A DNA stretch of 64,000 nt from Punica granatum (lineage: Eukaryota; Streptophyta; Magnoliopsida; Myrtales; Lythraceae): the NCBI RefSeq assembly GCF_007655135.1, contig NC_045133.1:2542001-2606000 (forward strand), read 5' to 3'. The translations under genes and the position numbers were made by a program. The notes beneath the pieces were generated by a model. It worked only from the letters and a program-made list of their open reading frames with translations, had not been told where the DNA came from and made no database searches. Positions 1-16,691 of this stretch are shown here, one piece after another. Positions within the stretch are counted from its first letter, which is position 1, and each line of letters starts with the position of its first letter.

Positions 1-314
1 GCCGTGAATGCTTACTTTCCCATTGTTTGATGATATGATATGTTAGCTGAAAGACTTGCCTAATTGTGGACATGTCGTGATTGATAAGAACTTGAACCGT
101 GTTAAAAGATTATGTTGGACATATTTATTTCGTCAATCCTTGATCGTTTTCATGTAGAATGAATTTCGTTCTATTTTGGAACCGATTCTCGTCTGATTTC
201 GAGTTTTGTATTATGGAGAACCTCCTCCTTTCACTGAGAGCTGTTCATTTATTGCTAATTTTTAGCCTGTGGTGAATACTTAGCAGGCTTGGAGCTTCCG
301 AACTACTGTGCCTC
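1..314 (+). promoter_or_regulatory. Upstream region and probable 5' UTR of the TTM1/2-like gene
   Basis: No coding frame is visible. The stretch is AT-rich and pyrimidine-biased towards its 3' end, as in a plant 5' UTR intron; a candidate acceptor (TTAGCAG) lies about 30 bases before the start codon at 315. The true promoter probably lies outside the window. Confidence 0.4.
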
Positions 315-3300
315 ATGGCTCGAGCTCAAGATTCACCTAGTATTGATTCGCCACGGAGACGTTCTGGTCTATTGAGAGATCAGGTCCAGCTCGTCAAAAA
401 GAAGGATTCTGATCGTTATGAGATTGTCCCGATTCCAGATTCTCTTTCATTCGAGAAGGGGTTTTACGCTGTGATTCGGGCCTGCCAGTTGTTGGCCCAG
501 AAGAATGATGGGATAATATTTGTTGGAGTAGCAGGCCCTTCTGGTGCAGGGAAGACTGTGTTATCTGAGAAGATTCTCCATTTTATGCCCAGCATTGCTG
601 TCATAACAATGGACAACTACAATGATGCGAGCCGAATAATTGATGGCAATTTTGATGGTATATTTTTATTTCTAGCCCTCATTTGTCTCTGCATAACTTG
701 CAATAAGCATTCCAGAAAACTTTTTGAAGAGAGTTTCTAATATATGGCAGTTAAATATGTTTATCTCATTATCTGCCTGATGTTCATTAATTTCTTTGTT
801 TCTCTATGAAATTCTTAGAATGAGAAGTTTTCATGATAGTAGTCTAACTGCTGTGATGCATGACGCAGATCCACGCTTGACAGACTATGACACATTACTC
901 GAGAACCTTCGTGGACTAAGAGAGGGGAAGGCTGTTCAGGTTCCGTTATACGATTTCAAGACTAGCTCTCGCACAGGTTACAGGTTTGTAGCTGCTGATC
1001 TGTAATTATCTTACTTTCTGAAATATTGCCATGGCCTATCTTAATTCCTTGCTGTGTCCATAAACCAGGACGGTGGAAGTTCCTAGTTCTCGCATTGTGA
1101 TCATAGAAGGAATCTATGCCTTGAGCGAGAAACTGCGTGGTATGCTGGATCTTCGTGTTTCAGTTACTGGTGGAGTTCACTTTGATCTCGTCAAGAGAGT
1201 TTTACGGGATATTCAGCGTGCTGGACAAGAGCCTGAAGAAATAATTCAGCAAATATCTGAAACAGTTTTGCCCTTATCCCATTTTTTGATACTTTCCAGT
1301 TTTCTTGAATTAGTAATTAGACTTTCTTAGCCTTTCCTACCACCACTATGGGGCGCACATTTGTTCAATTGGTTGATTTAGATGTCTCTTCTAAGACATC
1401 TCAAGCGTTTTTTGCCAAAAATTATTTCAGGTGTACCCAATGTACAAGGCTTTCATCGAACCAGACCTCCAGACAGCACATATCAAAATTACCAACAAGT
1501 TCAATCCTTTCACTGGATTTCAGAACCCGACTTACATCCTAAAGGTTTATCTTCCGCTTTTCCTGCTTAAGAAAATCGCGGTTGCCTTATGAGCTGTCTC
1601 ATCAGCTCTTTCTTCATTGGCAGTCGTCAAAGGAAGTAACAGATGATCAGATCAAAGCTGTTCTTCCTGACTCATACACTGAAATTTGGGAGGAAACTTA
1701 TGATATCTACCTTCTTCCACCTGGTGAAGATCCCGAAGCCTGCCAGTCGTATCTCAGGATGAGGAACCGTGATGGTAAATACAATCTCATGTTCGAGGTG
1801 AGATCACTGTATGGAAACCGTTGAAATAATTTGTCGTTGTCCACCATCTACCAGCATTCCAATCTTCTTGGCAGTGCTTTGACTTGCCGTCTCTTTCAGG
1901 AGTGGGTGATGGATAGTCCCTTCATAATATCACCGAGAATAACTTTTGAAGTTAGTGTGCGTCTCCTTGGAGGGCTGATGGCTCTGGGGTACACAATTGC
2001 AACCATCCTTAAAAGGAGGAGCCACATATTCTCCAGTGACAGGGTCTGCATAAAAACTGATTGGTTGGAACAAATTAACCGCCAGTACGTTCAGGTACTT
2101 GCTGCATTGTAATGTTTGATTTAGGCAGAAAATCATTCTGCTACCAAAGAAGTTAAGGCTTTTTGTGGTATAGCCCTACAGTAGCATGTAATGAGGAAAT
2201 TAATGAAATATCCCTTTCTTGGTATCAAGGTTCAAGGACGAGAACGCATGTATATCAAATGCATAGCAGATCAACTGGGTCTGGACGGTTCTTATGTTCC
2301 TCGAACGTACATAGAGCAAATTCAGTTGGAAAAGCTTATAAATGATGTCATGGTACGTATCTTCAAATTCGAATCTGTTTTTTTTTTTTTTTTTAAAACC
2401 TGCTGTACACGAGTCCTGATAGAGAAAGAGACTGTGCAGGCATTGCCAGATGATTTGAAGACAAAGCTCAGCATCGATGACGATGTTGCTTCAAGCCCCA
2501 AGGAGGCTCTTTCCCGAGCTTCTGCTGATAGAAGGCTCAAATATCTGAACAGGTGATTCTTTTGGTTTACCGACTGTGGGATTGACCAAACTATTAGAAG
2601 CAGATGATTCTGTTCGGGTCTGGTCATCCTCAATTTTTCAACGAGTGACAATTTATCTGTTTAACCGTTTTCAGGAGTAATTCACAGCCGTATTCCAGCC
2701 AAAGGGACAAACACATTTCCAAGTTGACCAAACTTGCAGTCAACAGTAGAAGGTTTGATGCAAGAGCCCCAGAATCTCCTGCGGGGATTACAAATCAGGT
2801 GATTAAATATCTTCAGTAGTAGTCTGTTCTCTGCGTCTGAAATCCCCTTTAGTGCTATAATTGGTTAAACTTTCCATTGTCTTATGATTTTGACATTAGG
2901 GAGTCGTCACTCAACTCTCAGACCAAATCTCCACTTTGAATGAGAGGATGGACGAGTTCACAGCGCACATGGAAGAGCTTAACGCCAAGTTCAACACGAG
3001 GAGCGTCTCAGCCTCCCAGCAGAACTTGGCTCTGCAGGCTGAAGCCTGCAACGGATCAACACCTACTACCCTCTTCGTCACGGGCTTGGGGAATGGTCAG
3101 TTGACAGGAACCCTGATGCCGCACTCTTCTTCCACGTCTCAGTTAGCTAAGGACTCTCCTCTGATGGAAGAGGTATGCTGCAGCCCTTTTATACTTTTTT
3201 TCCCCTCAATCTGTCTCTGTTTCTCTAAACAGGGTTCTCTCTCAATTGACAGATATTGTACATTGCACGAACCCAAAGACAAATCATACACCAACTAGAC

Positions 3301-3471
3301 AATCTCAGCAATCTTCTGCACGAGAACAGGGGCGACAGGGCACGCCAGGCGCGCACAGACAGGACACCTGCCAGGGCTGATTCCGACTCCTATACTGTCC
3401 CTCTAATTTTCACTTTGGCAGTTGGTGGGCTCGGTTTTCTCTTACTCAAGAACCTGACAACTCCAAAGTGA
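315..3471 (+). CDS. TTM1/2-like: TTM1/TTM2-like protein: uridine-kinase-like P-loop domain + CYTH (triphosphate tunnel) domain + C-terminal membrane anchor
   Basis: Eleven exons (315-657, 869-983, 1069-1264, 1431-1544, 1624-1797, 1900-2094, 2230-2352, 2440-2552, 2675-2798, 2900-3172, 3253-3471) join in frame to about 662 residues, close to the roughly 640 usual for Arabidopsis TTM1/2. Walker A motif GPSGAGKT is at residues 74-81, followed by a uridine-kinase-like domain ([16 protein letters not shown]). The CYTH domain follows; where other CYTH enzymes have ExExK, this protein reads TYILK (about 252-256). A coiled-coil-like stretch is near 500-530 and a hydrophobic tail anchor ([17 protein letters not shown]) ends the protein. 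Family knowledge: plant TTM1 and TTM2 hydrolyse pyrophosphate, sit on the outer mitochondrial membrane, and act in senescence and immune regulation respectively. Which paralogue this is cannot be decided here. It converges on the NHP2 gene, with about 420 bases between stop codons. Confidence 0.93.
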
Positions 3472-3891
3472 TCTTACTGCTGTTTCGCTTGTTACAACAG
3501 GATTATGAAGTAGGCTACACGACTCATCTACCTGTAGATATAACAGAGTTCACAGTGTATAAGGTTTCGATGTTAGAATTTTACAATCAGGTGGAGTACG
3601 CTTGGCAAATTTGACTATGCCAGAAATTAGTTCTATCATGCACATGGAAATGACATGGTGAAGTGTTTTGTTCAAATTACTCATTCTTCGCCGTATGTTG
3701 ACCTGCCATCACTCAAAGCACCACTATGCATCCATAATATTAACACTGGCTAAAATAACTGCGTCAATTTAGCACCATTGCATATTCATAGTACATCTGC
3801 TAAGATAAACTGCACCAATTTGCGAAGCGAGGAATGAAAAAGAAAAGGGGTGCAGTTCAGCTGCCAGCAATGAAAGCAAACATCTCGATAT

Positions 3892-5237
3892 TCAGAAGAG
3901 AGAGGATGTAAGTTCGGAAATATCAGCTGCAACTTGATTATGTTCGGACTTGAGCTTTTCTTGTTCTTCTTGGGCTATTTCCCCCTTGGTCGGCTTTGTG
4001 AGTACCAGGACGCAGCATGTTGGTCTCTTCGTCACCCCTGCGCTTGCTAGATCCTGCGACCACAAATGAACCGAAAATATAACAAACCAGAGACGGATGA
4101 TGAGAGGGGCGCATTTTCTTTTGCATAAGAAAGGAAAACAAGCAGACAAGGATTAGAGGTGAACTTACCTCTTTGGAAGGAACATAGACATATGGAATCT
4201 CGGCCTCTTCGCACAAGATTGGAACATGCGTAATGACATCAATTGGAGATATGTTCCCAGCAATAACACACAACCTGCACCCACAAAATCAACAGGTAAA
4301 CAATCCTTCCATATCGACCCCATCCTTGATCTAAGAACCATAAGCCACCATCAGCGTTCAGATTTCGTACACAATTAAAGACATTCATTTGCACAGATAT
4401 CTAGCAACCCACAACCCTCTCCTTAATTAAGGTCTTACAAATCATCAAGCTGCTCCATGTAACCTCAAAACAATGTCGTAGCAGTCATCGCCCTGCAGAA
4501 TGATGACTTATATGCTGATCGACCAAGGTCCAGCTTTTATGCACTCATGAATGCAATCTTATAAGGAGAAGAGATTAGACTTTGCCCTCAACATCTTGCC
4601 AGAATATAAACACCCCCTTATTTAGTAATCACTAGACCTGAGCAAGAATATACTCGATCTTTAGTCAAACCCGTAAATTAATCAGCAATCACTGGACATC
4701 CGAAAGCATCCTGCTCGACTAAAACAAACCCATAATCAGCAATCTCTATGCCTTCGAATCAATGCAGTTTTGGGCTCCACAACTACTAATAAGATGTACC
4801 AAACTCGATTAACATCAAATGATGAACAAGTCGGTCAATTTAAAGCAAGTCGGGGGGAAGAAACTGACCCCTTATTGCCACGGCGTATGCTTTTGACCAC
4901 CTCCTTCACGCCCCTCTTCAAACATTTGTGCTCGGCAGCTGAAAGAAACCAAAAGAACCAACAAATTTCAGCAGAAAAACTCCAACTTTAACCAAAATTT
5001 CCAGCTCCGTTCTGACACTCATCGCCCAAGATAGCAGAACCAAGCCAAGTTCTGCCCTGCCCCAACTTAGAATCAATGAAAGCACGGGCGAAGCTCGAGA
5101 TCGAATGTACCTTTGCGGACAAGCTTGAGGGTTCGTTTGCAGAGCTTCTTGCCCGCGAGAGGCTTGGCAATGGGGGCGAGAGCTATAACCTTCTTCTCCT
5201 TCTTCTGTGACTTCTCGGCTTCGCTATCACTCCCCAT
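3892..5237 (-). CDS. NHP2: H/ACA ribonucleoprotein complex subunit 2 (NHP2-like)
   Basis: Four exons on the minus strand (5237-5111, 4938-4869, 4274-4169, 4053-3892) give about 154 residues, the normal size for NHP2. The N-terminus is short and acidic-basic (MGSDSEAEKSQKKEKK), followed by the L7Ae/L30e/S12e/Gadd45 RNA-binding fold (KRGVKEVVKSIRRGNKG, LCVIAGNISPIDVITHVP, CEEAEIPYVYVPSKEDLASA). NHP2 is a core protein of H/ACA snoRNPs that guide pseudouridylation of rRNA and snRNA in the nucleolus, with dyskerin/CBF5, NOP10 and GAR1. The start is chosen because it gives the conserved N-terminus; a CT-rich tract directly upstream (about 5240-5275) fits the 5' UTR of a translation-related plant gene. 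Nothing looks broken. Confidence 0.93.
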
Positions 5238-5925
5238 CCTTCTCTCTTCTCTCTCTCTCTCTCTTCCCCTTCTCTCTGTGAGAAATGGCGGTGATTAGGG
5301 TTTCTCAACGTGAGTCTGTCTGCTCCAATCTTCTTCAGGATTAGGGTTTTGAGGGTTTAGCTTCGCGTGCGCAGCACTCGCTGCTATGCGCGCGTGCGCT
5401 GAGATTGTTTCGAGCAGTACCCATATTTACAGGCCACTGCTAGGCCCAGGATCATATTGGGCCATGCCAGTTCTATTTTCCTATGCCCAGTCCATCCAAA
5501 ACGTTCATTAAGAAATTATTATGACGTGACTCAACGACAAATTGAATTTTTAGTCGACCTGTAGTGTAAGACTGAAATTTTCTGAAATCGCATCGCCCCG
5601 GGGCCTTCCGATGCTCGAGTGTGATTGTTTTTAACCAATAGAGTGATTACCAGTAATTTAAAAAAAGAAGTTTCTTAAAGTGCTGGGTATGAAAACCCTC
5701 CAAAATCATGTTTATCAATCAATATCCTCCCATGCCTTTTCCCTCTAAATCCTTCTACCCAAGCAAATAATAAGAGTCGCAATATATTACGTCAACGAAG
5801 TAAATTGTCAAAACACCAATCAATGGATACATCGACTAAATCAATGAATTCTCATTATCGTTTCCACTATCATTGGACCGGAATAGTCGAAGAGCAAGTA
5901 TCAAAGGGCACAACCAAAGAGTAAA
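5238..5925. promoter_or_regulatory. Intergenic region upstream of NHP2
   Basis: CT-rich 5' UTR and promoter side of NHP2, including two AGGGTTT(T) telo-box-like motifs on the plus strand near 5296-5360, commonly seen upstream of translation and ribosome biogenesis genes. Beyond about 5450 it is AT-rich and I see no gene. Confidence 0.4.
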
Positions 5926-5933
5926 AATTATTA

Positions 5934-6354
5934 GGGAAAAAGATAAAAATCCCCTTATAATTTGGGGTTGGGATAAATCGCATCCTGTTATTTTATTTGA
6001 GATAATTAGCCTCATGTGGTTTACTTCGTCAGACATGGGAGGTTACGACGTTAATTTTTTTCATTTTCAGTCCTCAATCTTTAACTTTTTAATCATTTTG
6101 ATCCTAAATCTTTTTTTTTATCATTTCTATCTTCAACTCTCTATTTTGTTTCATTTTAGTCCTATAATGAAAAATCGAAGGGGGAGAGAGTCGGGGTCGT
6201 TTAGAAAAAGATTTATGATCAAAATGATTAAAAAGTTAAAGATTAAGGACTGAAAATGGAGCAAATTACGGGGCTAATTGTCTCAAATAAAAGAACATGG
6301 TGCGATTTGTTCCGATCCCAAATCACAAGGAGAATTTTTGTCTTTTTCTCAAAT
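5934..6354. mobile_element. Palindromic foldback/MITE-type element, ~420 bp, with 8-bp target duplication
   Basis: The two halves are near reverse complements around a short centre at about 6175-6200. The left tip GGGAAAAAGATAAAAAT mirrors the right tip (minus strand ATTTGAGAAAAAGACAAAAA), and inner blocks such as AGTCCTCAATCTTTAACTTT are mirrored. The octamer AATTATTA occurs at 5926-5933 and again at 6355-6362, a good 8-bp target-site duplication. No transposase is encoded, so it is non-autonomous. Superfamily is unsure: an 8-bp duplication suits hAT, long inverted repeats suit Mutator. A larger relative lies at 61918-62705. The rest of the gap up to 6714 holds only AT-rich DNA and the promoter side of the next gene. 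Confidence 0.8.
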
Positions 6355-6714
6355 AATTATTATATCTCAATCAGATTGCTCCTTAATTCATTGGAACTCT
6401 TGGATCAACACTTAATAGTGAGTTTTTACGTGAATTTGATGCTCCGGAGGAAGTAGATCGCCAAATATGCCACCCGAAAATTGAAAAATAATAACAAAAT
6501 GAAAAAAAAAGGATGATTATCCGAACGAATCACGGCCGTCCGTTAGCACGACCTCCCGACGTAACACCCAAACGTTGACCAGCGACATCCATCAACCTAC
6601 AAGTGACGACATAAGTGGAACAGACAGAGCCCTCCATCATAGTAATCACTCGTCACTGTCTCCACTCAGTGATTTTGCCTTTTTCTTTTTCCATATTAAC
6701 TAATTTGCTCGAAC

Positions 6715-9242
6715 ATGTTCCCGGAATTCCAAAAAACAACTGATAAGGTGAGGTTGTTTTTCCTCCAGAAGAGGGCAGATTTCGGTTTCCGGAGGCACTC
6801 CTCCACGGCCATGGCCAAGAACAGGAGCAGCTCCAAGGTTCAGGCTCTGTACGACCTCTGCAAGAAGACATTCACGCCCTCGGGGACGCCGCCGCCTTCT
6901 CCTCAGGCCGCGCAGAGGCTCTGTTCTCTTCTGGGTACTCATCAATTCTCATTCCCACCCCTTGCCTTCCCCAAAGTTCGTACCTTTCTCATTGTTTAGT
7001 TCAATCCTTCTTGCGGCTGTAGTTAATCTTTCCAAGGATTGAATGCCCTGGTTTAGTTTAGTTCTTCATTGTGCCCAATATTGTATGCACTGAGTCAGCT
7101 CAATTCTTCCCAATGGAAGGGCTGTGATCCTCCTTCTTGTTGTTTCTTCTTTGCCATAATATGCCCAACAGTCTTACGGCCGGGATTTGAGATTTTCCCC
7201 TTGTTGAATTCGACAGTTTAAATGGTTATGCGGAGTGTGAATTGGATAAAGAAAAGCATATGCATACATTAACCTTACTTTCGAACTGACTGAATGTTGG
7301 AAATTGATGTACGAGCATGCCATGGCTTCTTGTCGTAAATAACTTGTACATTTGGCTGTTTATATTGTAAAGATTGCAGCATCATATGTTCAAAGTTTTG
7401 CTGGTCGAATAGAACTTTTTTGTTTGAAAGATGAGATGGGTCTCTGTTACTGTTATCCCTTGAGTGACTTTTATCAGTTTAGCTTAATTGTGTCATTTGT
7501 AGGAAGATTGTACAAATCTGTTGATAGTTAAGGACCTAAGGTGACGGAGAAGAAGTTTGTGACTGTCCCCGAACTTAAACTCGGATCATATGATTATATT
7601 TTTGTATTGTTATTGAGAAAGAAAGTGAGAGTCTCATTGATTCTGCTTGAAATTGAATACTTCTCCAAAATTTATCTCATGACTAATTTTCTGTGGGATT
7701 GACTTTTCATTTATGATGGATTGTTGGTAGATGTTCCTTTGCAGACACAATAGGCCCTGCCGACGTAGGGCTGTCAGAGAATGTGTCAGAGGATGATCGG
7801 GGACTCGGTTTCTTCGGACTCAACCGGTTAGATAGAGTGGCTCGGTGGGCCCAACCAATAACTTACATAGATATTCATGAATGTGATAGCTTTACGGTAA
7901 ATCCACAGAGCAGGAAGGACTACTTTGCTTAGATATTCATTTCTCCCTCATGAAATCTAGAGATGGGTTGCTTCTTTCATTATTAATGTTCTTGAATAAT
8001 CGTTTTACATGTTTGTCTTTCTTCACAGATGTGTATATTCTGCTTTCCTACTTCAGCAGTTATACCTCTTCACGACCATCCCGGGATGAATGTCTTCAGC
8101 AAGGTTCTCTATGGGTCTCTGCATGTGAAAGCATATGACTGGGTCGAGCCTCCTTGCTTTCCTAATGAAGATAGATCAGGTTAGCTGAAACTTGTTTATG
8201 TTTTAATACTTGCACGCCTCTCTTGTGAGAAGCTGCCCCATTGATAAGCGCTACAAAGTGATCTATTAAAGGAGATTGGGCCAAATGATTTCTAATTGCA
8301 GCTGAGCAAACAGTCGTAGTTTTTTTAGGTAATGGCCCGTGTAAATTAAGTATAATCTACTCCAAGGTTAATATAGTTACTAATGTTTTATATGGGAGGC
8401 TCACACAATTTATCTAATATCACCGACTTGTGCTCTTCATTGATAAGATTACTTTTAGAATAAATAAAAAAAATCCTAGACCAGGTCTGAGAAATATTTA
8501 GATGAAGTCAATACTACCATTGCCTTTTGAAGTCCCACATGCTTCTGATAGATCATCTTTTTACATATTTAAGCGATCAGCAAATGTGTCTGATCCGGCT
8601 TCCAGAAATTCATTTCGGCTCGATCCATCATATAATGTTTCATTATATTCCTGAAGTAGCAATTCTAGTTGTTTAAAGGAATTGAACTTCTGGGGGGATA
8701 TCGGTGTTAATCTTTTGCTCCAGGTTTTGTCAGGCTCAGGAATTCTTGACAAACATGCACTGCATTAGGTTTGAACTGAATGACATGAAATTGCCTCATT
8801 CAGTCACTGTCTGTCTCTCTTGAGCAGTAAGATTGGCTAAATTGGCTGCTGATAAAGTTCTAACTGCACCATGCGGGACCACAGTTCTGTACCCGAAGAC
8901 CGGAGGGAATCTGCATTGTTTCACAGCTATCACTCCCTGTGCAGTTCTTGATATTCTCTCTCCTCCTTACCGAGAAGATGCAGGCAGAAAGTGCACCTAC
9001 TACCACGACTACCCTTACTTCACCTTCTGTAAGTTTCAATATCTTCCTTAGTATGGCTGTATGTTGAAATTGTAGATTATCCTTCTTTCTCAAGCTTCTA
9101 GTTATTTGCCCGACAAACTGCAGCAAATGAAGGCGAGAAGAGTGACAACAAGGAAAACTATGCTTGGCTTTCCGAGATAGAGACTCCTGAAGATCTGTAC
9201 ATGCGGTCAGGGAAGTACATGGGACCTGCTGTCGAGGTTTAG
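6715..9242 (+). CDS. PCO: Plant cysteine oxidase (PCO-type thiol dioxygenase)
   Basis: Five exons (6715-6934, 7745-7896, 8029-8179, 8828-9028, 9124-9242) give about 280 residues. PCOs use O2 to oxidise the N-terminal Cys of ERF-VII factors and VRN2, sending them to the Arg/N-degron pathway; they are the plant oxygen sensors. The cupin metal triad is visible: two His in PLHDHPGM (about 139 and 141) and a third in NLHCF (about 204), with the same spacing as in known PCOs. Other family marks are YIDIHECDSF and AILDILSPPY-like ITPCAVLDILSPPYRE. The tail (YAWLSEIETPEDLYM...GPAVEV) looks closest to the PCO3/4/5 side, but I am not sure. A second in-frame ATG at 6811 starts MAKNRSSSKVQALYDLC and may be the true start, because the first 32 residues look unlike the family. 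It faces ENO1 tail-to-tail. Confidence 0.92.
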
Positions 9243-9731
9243 CGCTCACAAAAGATGTTTGCCAAAGATGAGGAGAGAAGTGTCAGCAAATTGCCGAATT
9301 CAAGTCAGCTTTCTCCTTTACTTTTCTGGATTGATGCAGTGAAATGGAAGAATCTGAATGTGAATCTTGTTCTTGGCAATGTATATTCTGATTCTGATTT
9401 TCCAAAATAAATCGGAGAGAGACATAAAATTAGCAAAAAGCCCATTCTTAAACTTGATAAACTGTCCCTCATCATGGAAAAAAAAATGTTACAAACAGTA
9501 GCAGTTCGATGTCAAGCGCTATGAACCACATTTGTGCATACAAAATCTCACTCGCAAAACTTTATTGTGAAACAAGAAGGGATGATTTAATCCAACTAAA
9601 AGCAGCTATCTCTGATTGAAACCCAATCGGCTCCATTGGTACTCTTGTAATCCACCTATGGGTAATATTTCCTTCTTGAACTTTGCATGAAGACCTTGTT
9701 CTCAGAGAGCAGAATATAAAAGGAGATTTTT
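9243..9731. other. Convergent 3' region between PCO and ENO1
   Basis: Short shared 3' flank (about 490 bases) with AATAAA-like sequence near 9407-9412 on the plus strand. No coding potential seen. Confidence 0.5.
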
Positions 9732-14270
<4,539 letters not shown>

Positions 14271-14274
14271 CTCT

Positions 14275-14575
14275 AAACGGAGTGGAGTTTAACTTCATTT
14301 TCCTTTTCTTTCAATTCAACAACACAATCATTAATTTTTTTTAATCTTTTTTCAATATAATAATAAATTATATCACATATTTTTTCTTAATTATTATTAC
14401 AATAAATTTTTTAATATTAAATCTCTCAATTATTTATTATTATTTCCTCAATTCAATAATACAATCGTTACTTTTTTATCTTATTCTTCAATTTAATAAT
14501 AAATTATCATATATACTTTTCATAATCATCATTACAATATCATTTAAATATATCAATCAATATTTACCAAACGCG
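14275..14575. mobile_element. Degraded MITE-like repeat (family M1)
   Basis: Shares TTCAATTCAACAACACAATCATTA, (split here as TTCAATTCAACAACAC plus AATCATTA) and the closing CCAAACGCG-type end with the other family M1 copies, in the orientation opposite to the ENO1 intron copy. The left end is unclear. Confidence 0.5.
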
Positions 14576-15784
14576 AAAATTCTCTAGCTTATCAATAAGG
14601 CCATATACTCCATAGAAATTAGCTAATTAAAAATCATGAACTACCAATTTTATCTCGGATTTATCACAAACTTTTAATAACACGACATAATGAACATATA
14701 TATAGATATCGCCTTGATTTTTAATTGACTCTGTTTTTCATAGGGGGGTGATCATGCAGTGTTCTCCTAATCGAAGTTGCTCCTGCCGAAATAACTGAAC
14801 AGTTCTAGTAAAGATAAATGCATAATATATATATATATATAGAAGTAAAGATATGTATATAGATAGGGACGATAACATATTATAGCAAAACCATTTACTT
14901 TTGTGTTAATTTTTTCATAACCTTTTAAAATTATATTATAAAGCACATCGTTTAAGTGTAGTATCGATCATAGTATAACATTTTACTTTTATATCAATTT
15001 TATCACAATTTTTTAAATTTACATTATATAGCATATAGTTTAAAGTGTAGTGCTAATTATGTCATGACGTCAAATTTTTCATAAAAATTAAATGGAAGGC
15101 TAATGTGGCGCACACGATGAATAGTGGGCTTAGACTCTCGTCTCAAGTGAAATAACTCATATTCCGACCCGTCCAATGCCCTTTTACTCGCCGACTCCAT
15201 CACCATCAATACCTGAATCTCATTTCCGCCCCTCTTCAGATATTTTCATCTCACTGCATCCCCAAATTTCTTTTCAGTTCATTGTTTTGCCATTTCTCCC
15301 CCTCGTCATCCACGAGCTTACCAGTCACTTTTTTCACACTTTTTCCTCTTTTGTTCTGATAAAAGAAAACATATTAAGGTTTGCATTTCATTTGACAGGT
15401 ATGAGCTTCCCTTTTCTTTTTAACAATTTTTCACTCATTGTTCACTATATGAACTGCAATAAGTTCATTATGTGATTTTTTTTTCATTTTATTGATGGTG
15501 TAGTTGTTTTCAAAAAGAACAATTTTGTATGTGAAGTAGCGGGAATGTAATTCCGATATCGATGGTAAGGGTGTTGAGTGAGTAAAAAGGCACTCGGCAT
15601 GTCAAAATATGAGTTATTCAACATGTCGCAAGAGTCTGAGCTGACTATTCATTCACTTGTGCTCCACGTTAATCTTCTATTTAATTTTCACGAAAAATTT
15701 AATGCAAGACTATGATTGACACTACACTCAAAACGTTGTGCTATATAGCGTAATTTTTAAATATTGTGATAAAATTAACACTAC

Positions 15785-15934
15785 TATTAAATTTCCATTG
15801 GGCTTATACCGGCTCGGGCCCATATCCACTTAAAAGCTCAAGCTGATAAGTGGTGGTACCCAAGTCATATATTAACCCATGGATTTTCCTTTTTCTTTTT
15901 CGATGTGGGATTTATCCCATTTTACTCCTCAACA
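15785..15934 (-). repeat. TRIM LTR copy 1
   Basis: 150 bp; left-most on the plus strand, so the 3'-terminal LTR of the minus-oriented element. Its outer edge abuts the target duplication ACTAC. Confidence 0.9.
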
Positions 15935-16162
15935 CCCGCCCTCACGTGCAACGTGTGGTCTATTTCTGCCTACACGTTGTCACGTGCCCGTAAACACCCG
16001 CCCTCAATTGACCTCGAGCCGGGCTCATCTTCCATGCTCGGGCGAGGGGGGACACTAACACAAGGCGCATTCTTGGTTGCACTCGGACATATTGGGTCTG
16101 GCGTGGTATGGGTGCGCACACGCGCGTAGGCACGCATAAGCGTAACCTAGGTTCTGATACCA

Positions 16163-16312
16163 TATTAAATTTCCATTGGGCTTATACGGGCTCGGACCCA
16201 TATCCACTTAAAAGCTCAAGCTGATAAGTGGTGGTACCCAAGTCGTATATTAACCCATGGATTTTCCTTTTTCTTTTTCGATGTGGGATTTATCCCATTT
16301 TACTCCTCAACA
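16163..16312 (-). repeat. TRIM LTR copy 2 (central)
   Basis: 150 bp, same length as the outer copies and flanked on both sides by internal sequence: the primer-binding site on its plus-left side and the purine tract on its plus-right side. Confidence 0.9.
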
Positions 16313-16541
16313 CCCGCCCTCATGTGCAACGTGTGGTCTATTTCTGCCTACACGTTGTCACGTGCCCGTAAACACCCGCCCTCAGCAATTGACCTCGAGC
16401 CGGGCTCATCTTCCGTGCTCGGGCGAGGGGGACACTAACACAAGGGCATTCTTGGCTGCACTCGGACATACTAGGTCTGGCGTGGTGTGGGTGCGCACAC
16501 GCGCGTAGGCACGCATACGCATAACCTAGGTTCTGATACCA

Positions 16542-16691
16542 TATTAAATTTCCTTTGGGCTTATACGGACTCGGGCCCATATCCACTTAAAAGCTCAAGC
16601 TGATAAGTGGTGGTACCCAAGTCATATATTAATCCATGGATTTTCCTTTTTCTTTTTCGATATGGAATTTATCCCATTTTACTCCTCAACA
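16542..16691 (-). repeat. TRIM LTR copy 3
   Basis: 150 bp; the 5'-terminal LTR of the minus-oriented element, abutting the second ACTAC. It shows a few substitutions (for example TTTGGGC for ATTGGGC) against copies 1 and 2. Confidence 0.9.

Larger units (their letters stand above)
15785..16691 (-). mobile_element. TRIM retroelement, three-LTR tandem form (LTR-internal-LTR-internal-LTR)
   Basis: Three 150-bp LTRs (15785-15934, 16163-16312, 16542-16691) separated by two ~228-bp internal regions. On the minus strand each LTR starts TGTTGAGGAG and ends AATTTAATA. Each internal region begins directly after an LTR with TGGTATCAGAACC (minus strand; 16150-16162 and 16529-16541), a primer-binding site close to the initiator Met tRNA complement, and ends with a purine tract GAGGGCGGG just before the next LTR. 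The 5-bp target duplication ACTAC is present at 15780-15784 and 16692-16696. No gag or pol is encoded, so this is a terminal-repeat retrotransposon in miniature. Short ORFs repeated in it are spurious. Confidence 0.92.

Noticed and set aside
15905..16586. Repeated ORFs on both strands (for example MDFPFSFSMWDLSH... and MDMGPSPYKPKG...)
   Set aside because: They are frames through the TRIM LTR and internal repeats; they recur only because the DNA is repeated and contain no gag or pol motif.
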